Below, in pieces: positions 12,220 through 23,119 of a DNA stretch of 64,000 bases. Below the pieces are notes generated by a model. It worked only from the letters and a program-made list of their open reading frames with translations, did not search any database and was not told where the DNA came from. The DNA is from Symbiodinium natans. Its lineage: Eukaryota; Sar; Dinophyceae; Suessiales; Symbiodiniaceae. The stretch is from assembly GCA_905221605.1 (NCBI GenBank), contig CAJNDS010000394.1:62001-126000 (forward strand). The letters run 5' to 3'. A program made the position numbers and the translations under genes. How positions within the stretch are numbered: the first letter of the stretch is position 1; each line of letters opens with the position of its first letter.

Positions 12220-12545
12220 GGGCTTAGGGTTAGGATTTAGGGTTTAGGGTTTAGGGTTTCGGGTTAGGGTTTGGGGCTCAAGGACGCTGGCAGGGAGGCC
12301 ATCGAATGCCTTTGTTGCACCGGTCCCTTGGCGGGCTCTGGGCCATCCTTATTCAGACGCGCCCGGGCTCGTTAACAGGTTTCTGCACATGCACACGACT
12401 TGTGCGCTTTCATCGATGCTCCTGTTCCTGGGGCTTCATGACCCAAACCCCCTGAACTCCTCAACTGGCCCTAGCCTAAACCCTGAACTCCGAACCCTAA
12501 ACCCTCAACCCTAAACCCCAAACCCTAAACCCTGAATCCCTAAGC
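12220..12545. repeat. Opposed telomere-like blocks
   Basis: A plus-orientation TTTAGGG block (about 12220-12275) and a complement CCCTAAA block (about 12474-12545) flank about 200 bp of unique sequence. Confidence 0.8.
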
Positions 12546-12674
12546 TCTACAAACAAGAGCCGGAAAAGGCTCGGCAACATGAAGGCCAGGCGAATCTGCT
12601 TCGCAGTTCGATGCCCAGGTTGCTGCCCGCGACTCCGTCCGACAGATTCCTCGAATCCTCTTTCTTTACTGAAA

Positions 12675-12769
12675 ACTACTAATCACTACTGGTCGCAATT
12701 CTTAATGACTTGTAGTCATTGTGAATAACTTCGAATAACTATTAGTAGATATTCGTAGTGATTAGTAGT
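12675..12769. repeat. 15-bp perfect inverted repeat in AT-rich spacer
   Basis: ACTACTAATCACTAC at 12675-12689 is the exact reverse complement of the bases at 12755-12769. The 65-bp spacer is AT-rich with repeated GAATAACT and AGTCATT elements. The right arm runs on into a second copy of its tail (ATTAGTAGTC) and then a G tract at 12789-12806. Possible hairpin; no nearby gene assigned. Confidence 0.75.
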
Positions 12770-12788
12770 CATTAGTAGTCATGAATAT

Positions 12789-12806
12789 TTGGGGGGGGGG
12801 GGGGGG
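12789..12806 (+). repeat. G homopolymer
   Basis: About 18 consecutive G immediately after the AT-rich inverted repeat. It could form a quadruplex, and its length may be inexact in the assembly. Confidence 0.85.
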
Positions 12807-14292
12807 GCTTTCCCGTTCTCCTCGAGTTCATCGAGTCTCTCGGACGCGAGTGAAATGTACAGTTGGCACTCAGATCTGTCCAAGGCCCCGCGGAGTGGTG
12901 AGCTGGACGGGAGGCAGGAGCGATCGGCCTCAAGCTGTCAAACATCGAACACTCGAACACCTGTAAGGCTTCGGGGACCTTAGGGGGTTTGGAGACCTGG
13001 GTCCTGCTGACCATTGCTGCGCAATCTCTGCTTGCGCGAACAGCACTGATGGCCAGCGTTGCTACAGTGGCAGGTCCCGATCAGAAACTGAAAGAAGCTG
13101 CTGGAAGCAGATCTGGGGCTGCTGAAGCAGTGTGCCAGCACTTGTCCCAAAGAATTCTTACCCAATGAAACTCTTGAATAACTGCAAGCCGCCCATGCTG
13201 GCGGATTTCCCATGCGAGGACTGCTTCACCCGGTCCTTGCCAGAGTAGGAGGTCTTGCATGCTGGTTCTGCGGTCCCTCTGCTTGCACGACTTGGGGTCA
13301 CAGGGGGCGCGTAAGCTCTCACACGCGCACACACACACACACAAGCCGAAGTGGTTCTGCTCACCTAGGAACCAGCAGCCAATCCTTCCAAGGCTTGCAG
13401 CATAGCAGGTGGTCATTTGATTGAGAGAGAAAAATTAAGAAAGCCGAAGTGAAGATTCAGAAGATGAGAGAAGACAGTGAGAGACGATCTGATCATCACA
13501 AACAACTGGTGCCCGATGCCTTGAGTGGCGGCCCAAGGCAGATGACCTGAGTCGAGCTGAGGTCTAATATGAGTCTATATGGCATCTATAGGGCCAAATA
13601 TGGTCCCATAGGGCGCCGGCAAAGGTACCCTGATTTAAGGAATCTACCTCATGATTTTGTTGACTCTTGAGGGTGAGGATGTTGCGGCGAGCCAACTCGC
13701 AACTACCCCCAGGAAGATTTGGACCGCTGCATGCGGCGTTACCAGTACAAGTAGTCCTGATAAGCTAGCCGGGAGCTTTTCCTTTGTGAGAAGCCCCTGG
13801 TAGAGAAGCCTAGCTTTAATTTTCATGGTTCCGGCCAGACTGCCCCCGAGCCACCAGAAGCCTGGAAGCCGCAAAGCTGAGTTTTTAAGCCCCTCAACCC
13901 TACTTCCTCAACTAAGCAACGAACACTCGTTCGTCATTCATGCCCGCCCCCGCCGAACAGCCTCCTGATAAGACAGCCTGCAGGCTTGGGCCGACCCGTT
14001 TGAGTCAACGAGTCAAGAAGTATCTGGCACCGTCCAGTCGCGCAACTAAAGAACATACTGAAGACGAAGCACCTCTTTGAGTTGTCGTTCGTAGGAGCAC
14101 ACTCGCCTCCTCGGTGCCCTAAACCCCTGCACCTCTAACGCTTGCCAACCGTGTGTGGCACCTCTTGCACCCATGAACGAGTTCAACGTTGAGGCCCCCG
14201 GCCCCTGCTTGTCTGGAAGGCCTCTGCCCAGGAGTCCTGCACATTCAACGATGTTATTGGGGGGGAGGGAGGGGAAGGGGAGAGTGGAAAGT

Positions 14293-14347
14293 TTAAACCC
14301 TAAACCCTAAACCCTAAATCCCAAACCCCAAACCCTAAACTCTAAAC
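14293..14347 (-). repeat. CCCTAAA array
   Basis: Seven or eight complement-orientation units with CCCAAA variants, next to a G-rich patch at about 14258-14290. Confidence 0.85.
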
Positions 14348-15199
14348 CAACACTCTCAGTGGCTGAGGTCAGGGCTTCAGCGACTCGTAGGCGTTCATCC
14401 AAGGCCTTCCGAGAGTCAGGTGGAAGGTGGGGACTGTGAAGACCAGTGGGGTCCCGTTCCCGCGCAGAAAGGAGCCGTCCTCGCCGATGGCACTGGGTGG
14501 GCGCGGGCCAGCGGAAATCTGCGCAGAGACGGAGAGAGCGGTTGAGGACTTCGGGGCTGGGGTTTAGGTTAATGAGCTCCGGGCAGGACTCTTCGGCAGC
14601 TCTTTGGCTCCGTCCTCTTCACTGGCACACCACTCACTCCCCTAACGTCCAGCCTGTTCAGGGCATCCAGTTTTCGAGGCGAGGGTGCAGTGCGGGGAGT
14701 GCTCGATGTGTCCAGGACTCGGGACTCCTCTTTCCTTTCCAAGCAAGAAGGCTTCGCGGACAACTTCGTAAAATCATCCCTGAAGGGCCGCGGTTCTTGC
14801 AAATTGGTGTGCAAACATACACATGCCTTGTATCATCGGATTCCTACTAAACAGGCGGGATTTCTGGTTCTATCAACAAGCCCTCAACTCCACTTTGAGT
14901 GGAAAAACCGAGCCCCTACCTCGTCGACGGGGTCGAGGGAGCGCCTCCTGGATAGCCGTTCTCCTCCCGAGCCGCGCTGGCATCCTGGCATAGGCAAGGC
15001 ACCCCAGCATCTAGAATACTGGCCATAGCCGCGCCTGTGTGAAGGTGAAGGCGGCATTGCAGAGCTTCGCCACCTGCTGAGCAACGCAAAACCGTGTCGT
15101 CTGGATCTGATCTACATAACAGGCCAACCTGGGATGCCACTTTCTGTTACAAAAAAGGCCCACCAGTACGAAAACAAAGCAATGGGGACCCCACAAACA

Positions 15200-15390
15200 G
15201 GGAACCCTAAAACTGCCTCTGCAGGGGCCACGGCGAAGGCCACCGAACACTTGCCCAGCAGGTCCTCGCTGCTTCGGTCCCACACTGAGATGGTGTAGGT
15301 GCCTTGGGCTTGAGAGAGCCCCTGTGCCACCAACAAAAGAGCCAGGGGGACTTTGACTGAGGGTTGCTTGATCTTCAAGTTACCCTGGGT
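15200..15390 (-). CDS. Candidate exon: beta-rich segment
   Basis: The minus frame reads VKVPLALLLVAQGLSQAQGT and then an alternating polar/hydrophobic stretch (TYTISVWDRSSEDLLGKCSV) that looks like beta-sandwich strands. It is compositionally similar to the segment near 31.9 kb. No family recognised and splice sites unresolved. Confidence 0.3.
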
Positions 15391-16384
15391 TTGGCCAGAG
15401 GTGTCTTGCAACAATCAGAAGTATACCCTCTCTTTTCCTCTGTGGAGGATGGCTCGTCTTTCTGCAGCCTCACTGGGGGTGCGGCAGCCCGCTACGTGCT
15501 CCATCAATGGGCATCCCTTGATGATCCCAGTGCTCTCGTCGAAGGAGATGTGGGGCGGCAGGCCTGCAACCAGTCTTCCCCTAAACCCTAAACCCTGAAC
15601 CCTAAACCCCTCAACCTTGGCGGGAAAGGCCTGGGGAGATGGAGTACCTCACGTTCTGCGGCAGTGCCTCACCTCAGCTGTACTCGCATTGGCCCTCTCT
15701 ATGTGGCCTTCAAGGCTCAAAGTTCTCAAAATCCAGCGGATCTGCTTCCAAGTGGCGCGGACTTTGGTGACTTGCCTCCTCTCCGAAGACGCCTTAGCAA
15801 AAGGCAAAGTCCAGCAAAAGTTGTGCAGTGGCCTGCCATCTGCACGGTCAAGCTGCCCGAAGCTGTGGCCGAGTGAAGGATGGAGCGTCGGCGAAGCTTC
15901 CTTACCAGCAAGAAACTTACCGAACTACAGAATGCCAGAGACCCTCCTTGCCGAGCATCAAGTGTGCATAATTACGTGCTAGTGCATCCGGGAAACTTCT
16001 TGGCATGTGCGTGCGGTTGAAACTCCAGCTCTTCAAAGGCCGGCCAGAGCGGCAGCAATGTCGGGTAGGAAATCCTTGCCAGCTTCCGTTTCCCAACTAG
16101 GAAACTAGGAGGACACCGGTGGACCCGAAGGCATCTTGTCCGAAAGCTCACCGGACCTAAACTATCGGCACCAGGTGGACCTCGAGGCCCTGTGACCGTT
16201 TCCCAAACAAAGTTGGCCCTGGGGGGGGTGGGGGGGTTGCCAGTTTCGGCCCAGTGGCTCGACCTCGTTCCGTTGAAGCCGCTCGCTCCTGCACAGCTTA
16301 GGGTTGAGGGGCTTGGGGGCCAACATCCTTCATATCTGCAACCTGCTCTCAGAGCGAATGAAAACATCATCGGCCCTCTGGCAG

Positions 16385-16540
16385 CTCAAGGTTTGAGACT
16401 GTTACGAGGGTAGTAGCTAAGTAGCCCATCAGCGAGATGATGTTCTCGTACTTTGTGATACGACGCAGCAAAGAACTCTTCGGCTTAAAGTCGAGGCCTG
16501 CAAACTTCTCCACACCTCGCCCCCCAAGACTCCCTTCAAC
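16385..16540 (-). CDS. Candidate exon: basic helix plus hydrophobic segment
   Basis: The minus frame encodes KFAGLDFKPKSSLLRRITKY followed by a hydrophobic stretch (SLMGYLATTLVTVSNLEL) that could be a membrane helix. It is isolated and no partner exon was identified. Confidence 0.3.
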
Positions 16541-17077
16541 CCCAAAGCGGTGGTCCTCAGCCTCGTCCCGTGGCTCGGAGAGCCCTCTTCGATGTTTGCC
16601 GCGTGACTGACAGGGAGCATCCAAGCGGCTGTGAGGTTCCCTCTTGCTCGTCAACGACAGGCGGGGGGGGGGAATTGCAGCTGAGGGCTTAAGGGCCCCC
16701 TGCACATGATCGTGCCTGGACATGCGGCGAATGCTTCGGAACCTTCCCATTTGCGTGGAATTCGTGGGCTCAGAGCCATCCTCATGTTGCAGCGACTCGC
16801 GTAGCAGTGTACCCCTGCACATGGCTCTGCGAGATCTGCATGCAGGCACACACGCACACACATGCGCATGTTCCGTCAGCATAACAAACATAGACAGTCC
16901 GACGCTTTCCTACACCATACGTTGACGTCCGAGCAGCATCTTCGACATGTAAGTTCACCTGCGAAGCCCGACGTTGAATGCGGCTGGCACGCCTGGGGCA
17001 ACCGGTGGGAATACGGGAGGGACAAGGAGGGACCCCATAAGGATTATTTTGTGCTACTTTTACTCAGGTAGACACAG

Positions 17078-17150
17078 GATATATATATATATATATACAT
17101 ATGCATATGCATATACATATACATATACATATACATATTATACATATACT
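17078..17150. repeat. (TA)n/(CATATA)n microsatellite
   Basis: A (TA)n run passes into ATACAT/ATGCAT hexamers. Both strands are open only because of the simple repeat. Confidence 0.92.
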
Positions 17151-18867
17151 CTGCACGCCTCTTGCACTCAAGTTCTCTCAGCTCCCAAGCTTGCACCCGC
17201 AAGAAGGATCAGGGTGCAGAGTAAGGTCCATCTTGTGGGGAGTGCAACATTTGGAGATTCCCATGTTTGCGGAGTCCTCCCAGCAAGGGCAGAGTTCCGC
17301 CGGCCAGTCACGGAGCCGCGCCTCTGCGCTTGTTCTCTTTTGGAGCTTGGGGATTGGGGTCTAGCAAGAGCTTCGGGACACATGGAAACCCCTCAAGTGC
17401 GAAATGCTCTGCACACCCGCAAGTATCCTGACCCTGCAAACCCAAACTGCTCGCCTGACGCCCAACGCTGCGACGGACTTGGCCAGGGCCGCAAACATGG
17501 AGGGCCGCTGCTTCTGCCTCCGGCCCGGCTGTTCAAGAGAGCTTAGAGGCTTGGCATGTTGAAGATAATGCCGTCCTGACTCAAAGACCTTCGGGGACTT
17601 GTGAGGCGTTTCGAGTGCGCGGGGTCTAAGCTTAAACCCGACACCTCAAATTCAAGGGAGTTCTGTCATCCTGCGGCAAGGAATGCTTGGACTTCCATTC
17701 CAGGTCAAGTCGCGATGGAGAGCTTGTCAAGGTGCCTCGGCGGGTGATGGTGAGCAAGGACAGCTATGGACAAACCCAAACACACCCCATATGCACTGAG
17801 CGCTGCATCGCCTTCGTGGCCAGTACCAATCTGGGGATGGCACTGGGACTTTTGGCAAGCTCATCCGACTTCCTTAGGTGGCATGCTTGAGGGTCACTTC
17901 GGCTTAGGGTGGTCTCGGGCTAGAGTTTAGGGTTTAGGGTTCACCTTGGAAAGAGCCTTGAGCAAATAAGAGTGTTCAACCCTGGGTCATGTAGGGAGCT
18001 TTCTACTTGCAGGTCGGACACTTCTTGTCATCATCATCATCTGTGAGACCACCTTCTTCGAGGCCCAGGTCGCTGCGCACTTGCCCAACCAAACCTGCCG
18101 GCGCCTGCGCCAAGTCCAAACAAGGTCCTAAAGTTGCTCGCGCTGGCAAAAAAACACGTCTTCGCCGTCACGACTGCCTGACTCACAATGGCTCGTGGGA
18201 TCCCGCTGCCTCGTCCGAGGAATCCGAGAAGCCTTCTTCTTCAGCCAGGTGGTCAGCTGACTGCGCGTCGGCATGGGACCCATCCTCACCGCATCGGCGA
18301 GCAATACAGAAGCTGCCAGCGCCAACAACAAACGATTTTAAAACACAAAAAAACAAAAACAAAAAACACAAAGAACCTCCTCAACTTCCTGGCGCTTAGA
18401 GGGAAGTGTTCCCCCCTCCCCCCCACTCCCCCTGAAGCACCAGTCAGACCGGGACAAGAGTCGACGTCGCCGAGGCCGTCATGGGACTCCAGCCGGTCTG
18501 TCGGGTTTTCAGGGCTTTCGGGGACATGGCGGTCCCAACCCAGTGAAGGGCCCAAACCCATTGGGAGGACCTTGCTTTGGGAGGTACCGGATAAAACAAA
18601 ATTTGGTACCTAAAGGGCACCAAAATCCGGAAGGTCCCCCGCTCCCTCAGATCGGAGCCTCGAGATCCCTCCTCCTCCTCCAGGCTGTCAGAGGCCTCCA
18701 AGGCAATGCAGATCACATCGAGGAAAGCATCGGGGTCCATGTCCTGAACACTTGGGGGGAGACCACTCCGCAGGTTCCGTGGGCCCTTCTTTGCAACCTT
18801 CTGTCTGTTAGTTTTCCTCTTCTTTCTGTTGGGGGGGGGAAGGGAAGGAAGGGGGGAAAGGGGAAAG

Positions 18868-19030
18868 AGTAGGGTTTAGGGTTCAGGGTTCAGGGTTCAG
18901 GGTTCAGGGTTCAGGGTTTAGGGTTTAGGGTTTAGGGTTTAGGGTTTAGGGTTTAGGGTTTAGGGTTTAGGGTTTAGGATTTAGGGTTTAGGGTTTAGGG
19001 TTTAGGGTTTAGGGTTTAGGGTTTAGGGCT
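18868..19030 (+). repeat. Long telomere-like array with TTCAGGG sub-block
   Basis: The array begins with TTTAGGG, then five or six consecutive TTCAGGG units (about 18876-18918), then about 15 TTTAGGG units with one TTTAGGA. A block of identical variant units implies local amplification, as at the inner edge of real telomeres. Unique DNA lies on both sides. Confidence 0.95.
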
Positions 19031-19125
19031 TAGGATGAAGATTGCACATGAGGTTCCGCGGCATGCTCCATGTACTCGCTGGGCAGCTCCAGGATGCGCA
19101 TCACGATCTGACGGCGGGGAGCTGT

Positions 19126-19375
19126 AGGGTTTAGGGTTTAGGGTTTAGGGTTTAGGGTTTAGGGTTTAGGGTTTAGGGTTTAGGGTTTAGGGTTTAGGGT
19201 TTAGGGTTTAGGGTTTAGGGTTTAGGGTTTAGGGTTTAGGGTTTAGGTTCAGGGTTTAGGGTTTCGGGTTTAGGGTTTAGGGTTTAGGGTTTAGGGTTTA
19301 GGGTTTGGGGTTTAGGGTTTAGGGTTTAGGGTTTAGTAGGGTCTAGGGTTTAGGGTTTAGGGTTTAGGGTTCAAC
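19126..19375 (+). repeat. Longest TTTAGGG array in the window
   Basis: About 33 units in 250 bp, mostly perfect, with isolated variants (TTCAGGG, TTTCGGG, TTTGGGG, TCTAGGG) in the right half. It is separated from the previous array by about 95 bp of unique sequence. Confidence 0.96.
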
Positions 19376-19937
19376 TCTTACTTTCTAGAACCAACAGACA
19401 AGGAACACTGGGAGACCCGCATAAGGTCGGGGGGCAGATTGAGTTAGAGCGTGCCATTTGGGGGTTTCTGAAAATTAGGGGTACCTTTTGGGGCGTCCCT
19501 TATTATAAGGGAATGCTACTAAGTCCTACTATTTGGGGGTCTACTTTAGGGGTCCCCTTTGTATGGCAAACCTGAATAACGGTACTCCGGAAGCTCTCGC
19601 GGTCTCTCCAGCCTCGAATGCAGGAAGCCCGACATCGCTAGCCAGGACTTCCTGAGACAAGGAAGTCGGGATTGCGCTAGGCGGCTTAGGGCTTTTGGGC
19701 TTAGGGAATCTTTAGGGCTTAGGGTGTAGGGTTTTGGCTTAGGGTTTAGGATAGGGAATTTTAGGGTTTAGATAGGAATCCAATGGTGTTAGGGTTCAGG
19801 ATTTAGAGCGAGGGCTTCCCTCTAAGTGGGATTCAACGTCCGAGGGTCACAGAAGTCCGCGAAGCCCTCGAGAAGCTCCTGGTCCTTGCGGGGCAAACAC
19901 GGCTCTCCGCTTCGGGGCCTCCGTGGGTTGCTTTGGC

Positions 19938-20034
19938 GACCTCTGTAGGGTTTCGGGTTGAGGGTTTAGAGTTTAGGGTTTAGGGTTTAGGGTTTTGGGT
20001 TTAGGGTTTAGGGTTTAGGGTTTAGGGTTTAGAG
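19938..20034 (+). repeat. TTTAGGG array
   Basis: About 12 units, the leftmost degenerate (TTTCGGG, TTGAGGG, TTTAGAG). Scattered single units occur between 19680 and 19800. Confidence 0.9.
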
Positions 20035-20439
20035 CTCCGGGCCGACCCCGAGAAGCCTCAACCACGCCCTGTCTCCTGAAGAAGCTCAGCTGCCGCCAGC
20101 AGCGCCTCCATGCCCCTCTCACTGAGCACCTTGGGCACGGGTGGCTTCGGGGGCCGAGGGCCCCTGAGGACGGAGGCTGTTCAGGAAAACCCCCCGAGGC
20201 CCAAAACCCTAAATCCCATGGAGGCATCTCGGGCTTCAGAAATGCCGGGGGGTTACGTTCAAAGCCGACATGCCCAATTTCCCCCATTCCCCACCCACGC
20301 GAGCGAGACAAATGTCTTAATGAAAGCCTGCAGGTAGATCCACCATCCCTGATTTCTAACCCCCGACGCGGATATGTCTCGAGTGAGCCTCAACTTCTCT
20401 ACCCCTTCGGAGGTCAGGGTGTGCAGGAATCAGGGGCTG

Positions 20440-20662
20440 ACCCTAAAGCCTAAACCCTGGACCCTGAACCCTAAACCCTACACTGTAAACCCTAAACCCT
20501 AAACCCCAAACCCGAAACCCGAAACCCTAAACCCTAAACGCCCTAGACCCCAAACCCTAAACCCTGAACCCTGAACCCCGAACGCCCTAGACCCCAAACC
20601 CTAAACCCTAAACCCTGAACCCTAAACCCTAAACCCTAAACCCTATCCCCGAATCCCAAACC
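20440..20662 (-). repeat. CCCTAAA array with an internal duplicated unit
   Basis: Complement-orientation array with many variants (CCCCAAA, CCCGAAA, CCCTGAA). The string CGCCCTAGACCCCAAACCCT occurs twice (about 20539 and 20583), so part of the array expanded as a higher-order unit. Confidence 0.93.
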
Positions 20663-20751
20663 CGCCTCCAGAGCGGGGCCCTTGAGGATGCCTCCAATGA
20701 ACTCCCAGGCCGCGTCGTCGCCGCCTCTTAGGGCTTTGGGGTTTCGGCTAT

Positions 20752-20890
20752 GGGGTTTAGGGTCTAGGGTTTGGGGTTTAGGGTCTAGGGTTTGGGGTTT
20801 GGGGTTCAGGGTTTAGGGTTTAGGGTTTAGGGTCTAGGGTTGGGGTTTAGGATGGAGGGTTTAGGGTTCAGGGTTCAGGGTTTAGGTAGG
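20752..20890 (+). repeat. TTTAGGG array, variant-rich
   Basis: TTTAGGG with TCTAGGG, TTTGGGG and TTCAGGG variants, in the opposite orientation to the array ending at 20662. The two are divergent across about 90 bp of unique DNA. Confidence 0.92.
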
Positions 20891-21789
20891 GCTGGACTGA
20901 AAAACTTCCCCTGTTGTATCGTGCGAGGGCGGATTCCTTCTATTCAGGGTTTGTTGTTGTTGTTGCACCTTTACAAGGCAGACGCAAAGGTCAAGCGGGA
21001 AGCATGTTGTGGAAGTGCAAGTGATCACAGCGAGCAGTCCGCAAAGATTTCTGACCTCTATGTGTTCAGGCCCCTAGCTACAACCCACCCTAAGCTACAG
21101 CCCCTTGAACCCTGAGCACATGGCCAAAGCCCACAAGCTTCTAAGAACTCAGAGAGCCAGAGCGGCCACCCACCCACCCCCCCCCCCCGCCCAGCCTGAA
21201 CGCCACAAGCCACACTCCACACGCCGAGCTCTAGATGGCGAAAGCCCGCAAATACCCCCCAAACTGAACCCTTAACAAGGCCCTTCAGGTTTCTGCCGGG
21301 GGCCCGGACGGAAGACACTGGGCGCTGCGGCCAGGTGTAGCACGGTGGAGGTGCAGAGTGCGGAAGGAACCTCCCAGCCTGGAGGTTGGGTGGGCACTTT
21401 GCTTCCCCGAACCCTAAACCCTAACCCCTAAACCGCGGAGGGGGAGGGGGGAAGAGGGCAAAGGAGCCACTCATGCCTTAGCCACGGCATCCTCCTGCAG
21501 GGGGAGTTTCGTGCGCAGCTGCTTCTGGCTCTAGGGATCAAGGCTTAAGGGTATACTGTATAGGGGTACTCGGGTGATCAAGGTCCACCCAACCCAAAAC
21601 CTCAACCCACATGGGGCCTTTCGGGGCGAATGACCTTGGAAACAGACCCTAAACCCGGCCCGACGCCCTCCCGTCCAACAAGGCAAGGGTACCCTGCTCG
21701 CCGTGGGACCAATCGTCAGTCACTGAGACCTCGCGCTCTGCACTGCTGCGTCACTGGAAACGGAGCGCGCCGGGGTTTAGGGCCTGGGG

Positions 21790-22990
21790 TTTGCGTCAGC
21801 GCGTCCTTCACTGTGATCTGCTACAGACGAAGCACTTTGCGGGGCGCCTGGATAGCGAAGGAGTCCATGACTGACTCCATCGACTTCTGCGAAGCTCCCT
21901 CGTCCACCTCGGCACTGTAGAAATCTAGCTGCTCCAGCTTCAAGACTTTCATGTTGGTACCATGGCCACCGCCCTACTGCGTCTGCGGAGGCTAAGGCCG
22001 CTTCCAGCGCATGCCTCCAGGAAATAGTGCCGGTGCAGCCATCGAGGAGAAGACAGGCAGGCAGGTCTCCTAAAGCAACCCTCGACTCAAGGCTTTGATC
22101 CACCCTCTGACATGCTGACGACACTGCAATATGAAACAATAACACGAACAACAAGGTTAGAAACTTATCTGCCGGTCCTTGCACCACCTCGAAGTTGAGC
22201 TGCAAGTTCTCCAAGACGCTGCTAGCCTGCCCACCCGGAAATTTAAAGCCAAACCGTGAGATCCAAAAAGGACACCAGAGCAGCAACGCGCACTTGCTGC
22301 TGCAAACCCACTTAGGGTTCCAAGAAGAAACTCTGGCTTCCCGGAAGAAGCAACTTGACCGGGCCTCGTCCAGGAGGGTGGTCTCTTGCGGATCTTGCCC
22401 TGCGACGGTCTCGCGCAGCACCTGACGCGCTCATAGTGCATGATCCGAGCACGATTCTCTCTACAAAGAAGGGCTGCTAAAGTCTCATGAGCTGCCTCTT
22501 GAAACGAGGCTCACAAAGGGCCCCACCACTAGAGCATGATGAGGCTCAGACGAGGCGTGGGAAGAACTTGCCAGATGTCTCATCCAGACCGGGAAGGACA
22601 CACATCCAACCCGGATACTGAAGATGCAGTGTGCCTTGTCTGCGCTCAGATGCGCTCAGTTTGCTGGTTGGAAGAAAGCGGGGATCTAGCCAGAGCTTGA
22701 GCATCCAGATGCGGACCAGGCACGTACCTTCTGCGCACGCGTGAACTCCTCGAGGACAAACGGCTTGCTCCAGACACTTTGATGGATAGCCTGCCTTCAA
22801 GCAACAACGGGTCTCACACAACTTGTAGGTCAAACCCTCAACTTCCTGCCTCCAAGACAACTGGAGACGAACCCGGATGCCAGCACCAGAAGTGCAGCTT
22901 TCTGGCAGCGGTATCAAACTCACACCTGAAGCTACGATTGGAAAGAAGCTTTTTTGTTTTCGGTGTATAGAAACACTCAGCATCATTTTG
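21790..22990 (-). CDS. Candidate multi-exon gene, unknown function
   Basis: Minus-strand segments with protein-like composition lie in changing frames, as expected of short exons: about 22750-22860 (SWRQEVEGLTYKLCETRCCL), 22330-22420 (ETVAGQDPQETTLLDEARSS), 22160-22240 (ASSVLENLQLNFEVVQGPAD), 21980-22110, and 21830-21955 (KVLKLEQLDFYSAEVDEGAS). Many residues are acidic or helix-forming. No domain recognised. The exons are proposed from composition only. Confidence 0.35.
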
Positions 22991-23119
22991 AACGCTCTGC
23001 TGCAAAGGTGTGGCGGTGTGATATGCCTGTCTCTCTGTGCAGCTAGGTGGCAGGTATCCCGCGTGGCAGCAGCGCAAGCCTGCGGGCAGTGGTGCTGCCA
23101 CCCTGCTGTTTGCTAGCAC

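Larger units (their letters stand above)
12810..21750. other. Gene-poor stretch dominated by telomere-like repeats
   Basis: No gene can be supported with confidence here. The stretch holds CCCTAAA at 14293-14347 and 15575-15612, the microsatellite near 17.1 kb, the main telomere-like arrays at 18.87-20.89 kb, an (AC)n run at 13323-13344, and two weak minus-strand exon candidates (about 15.1-15.4 and 16.4-16.5 kb). The rest is unique sequence without a recognisable signal. Confidence 0.5.

Noticed and set aside
20840-21115. Open frames containing GLGFRVQGLGFRV-like peptides (also near 2957, 8137, 24400)
   Set aside because: These are translations of TTTAGGG/TTCAGGG repeats, not conserved proteins.
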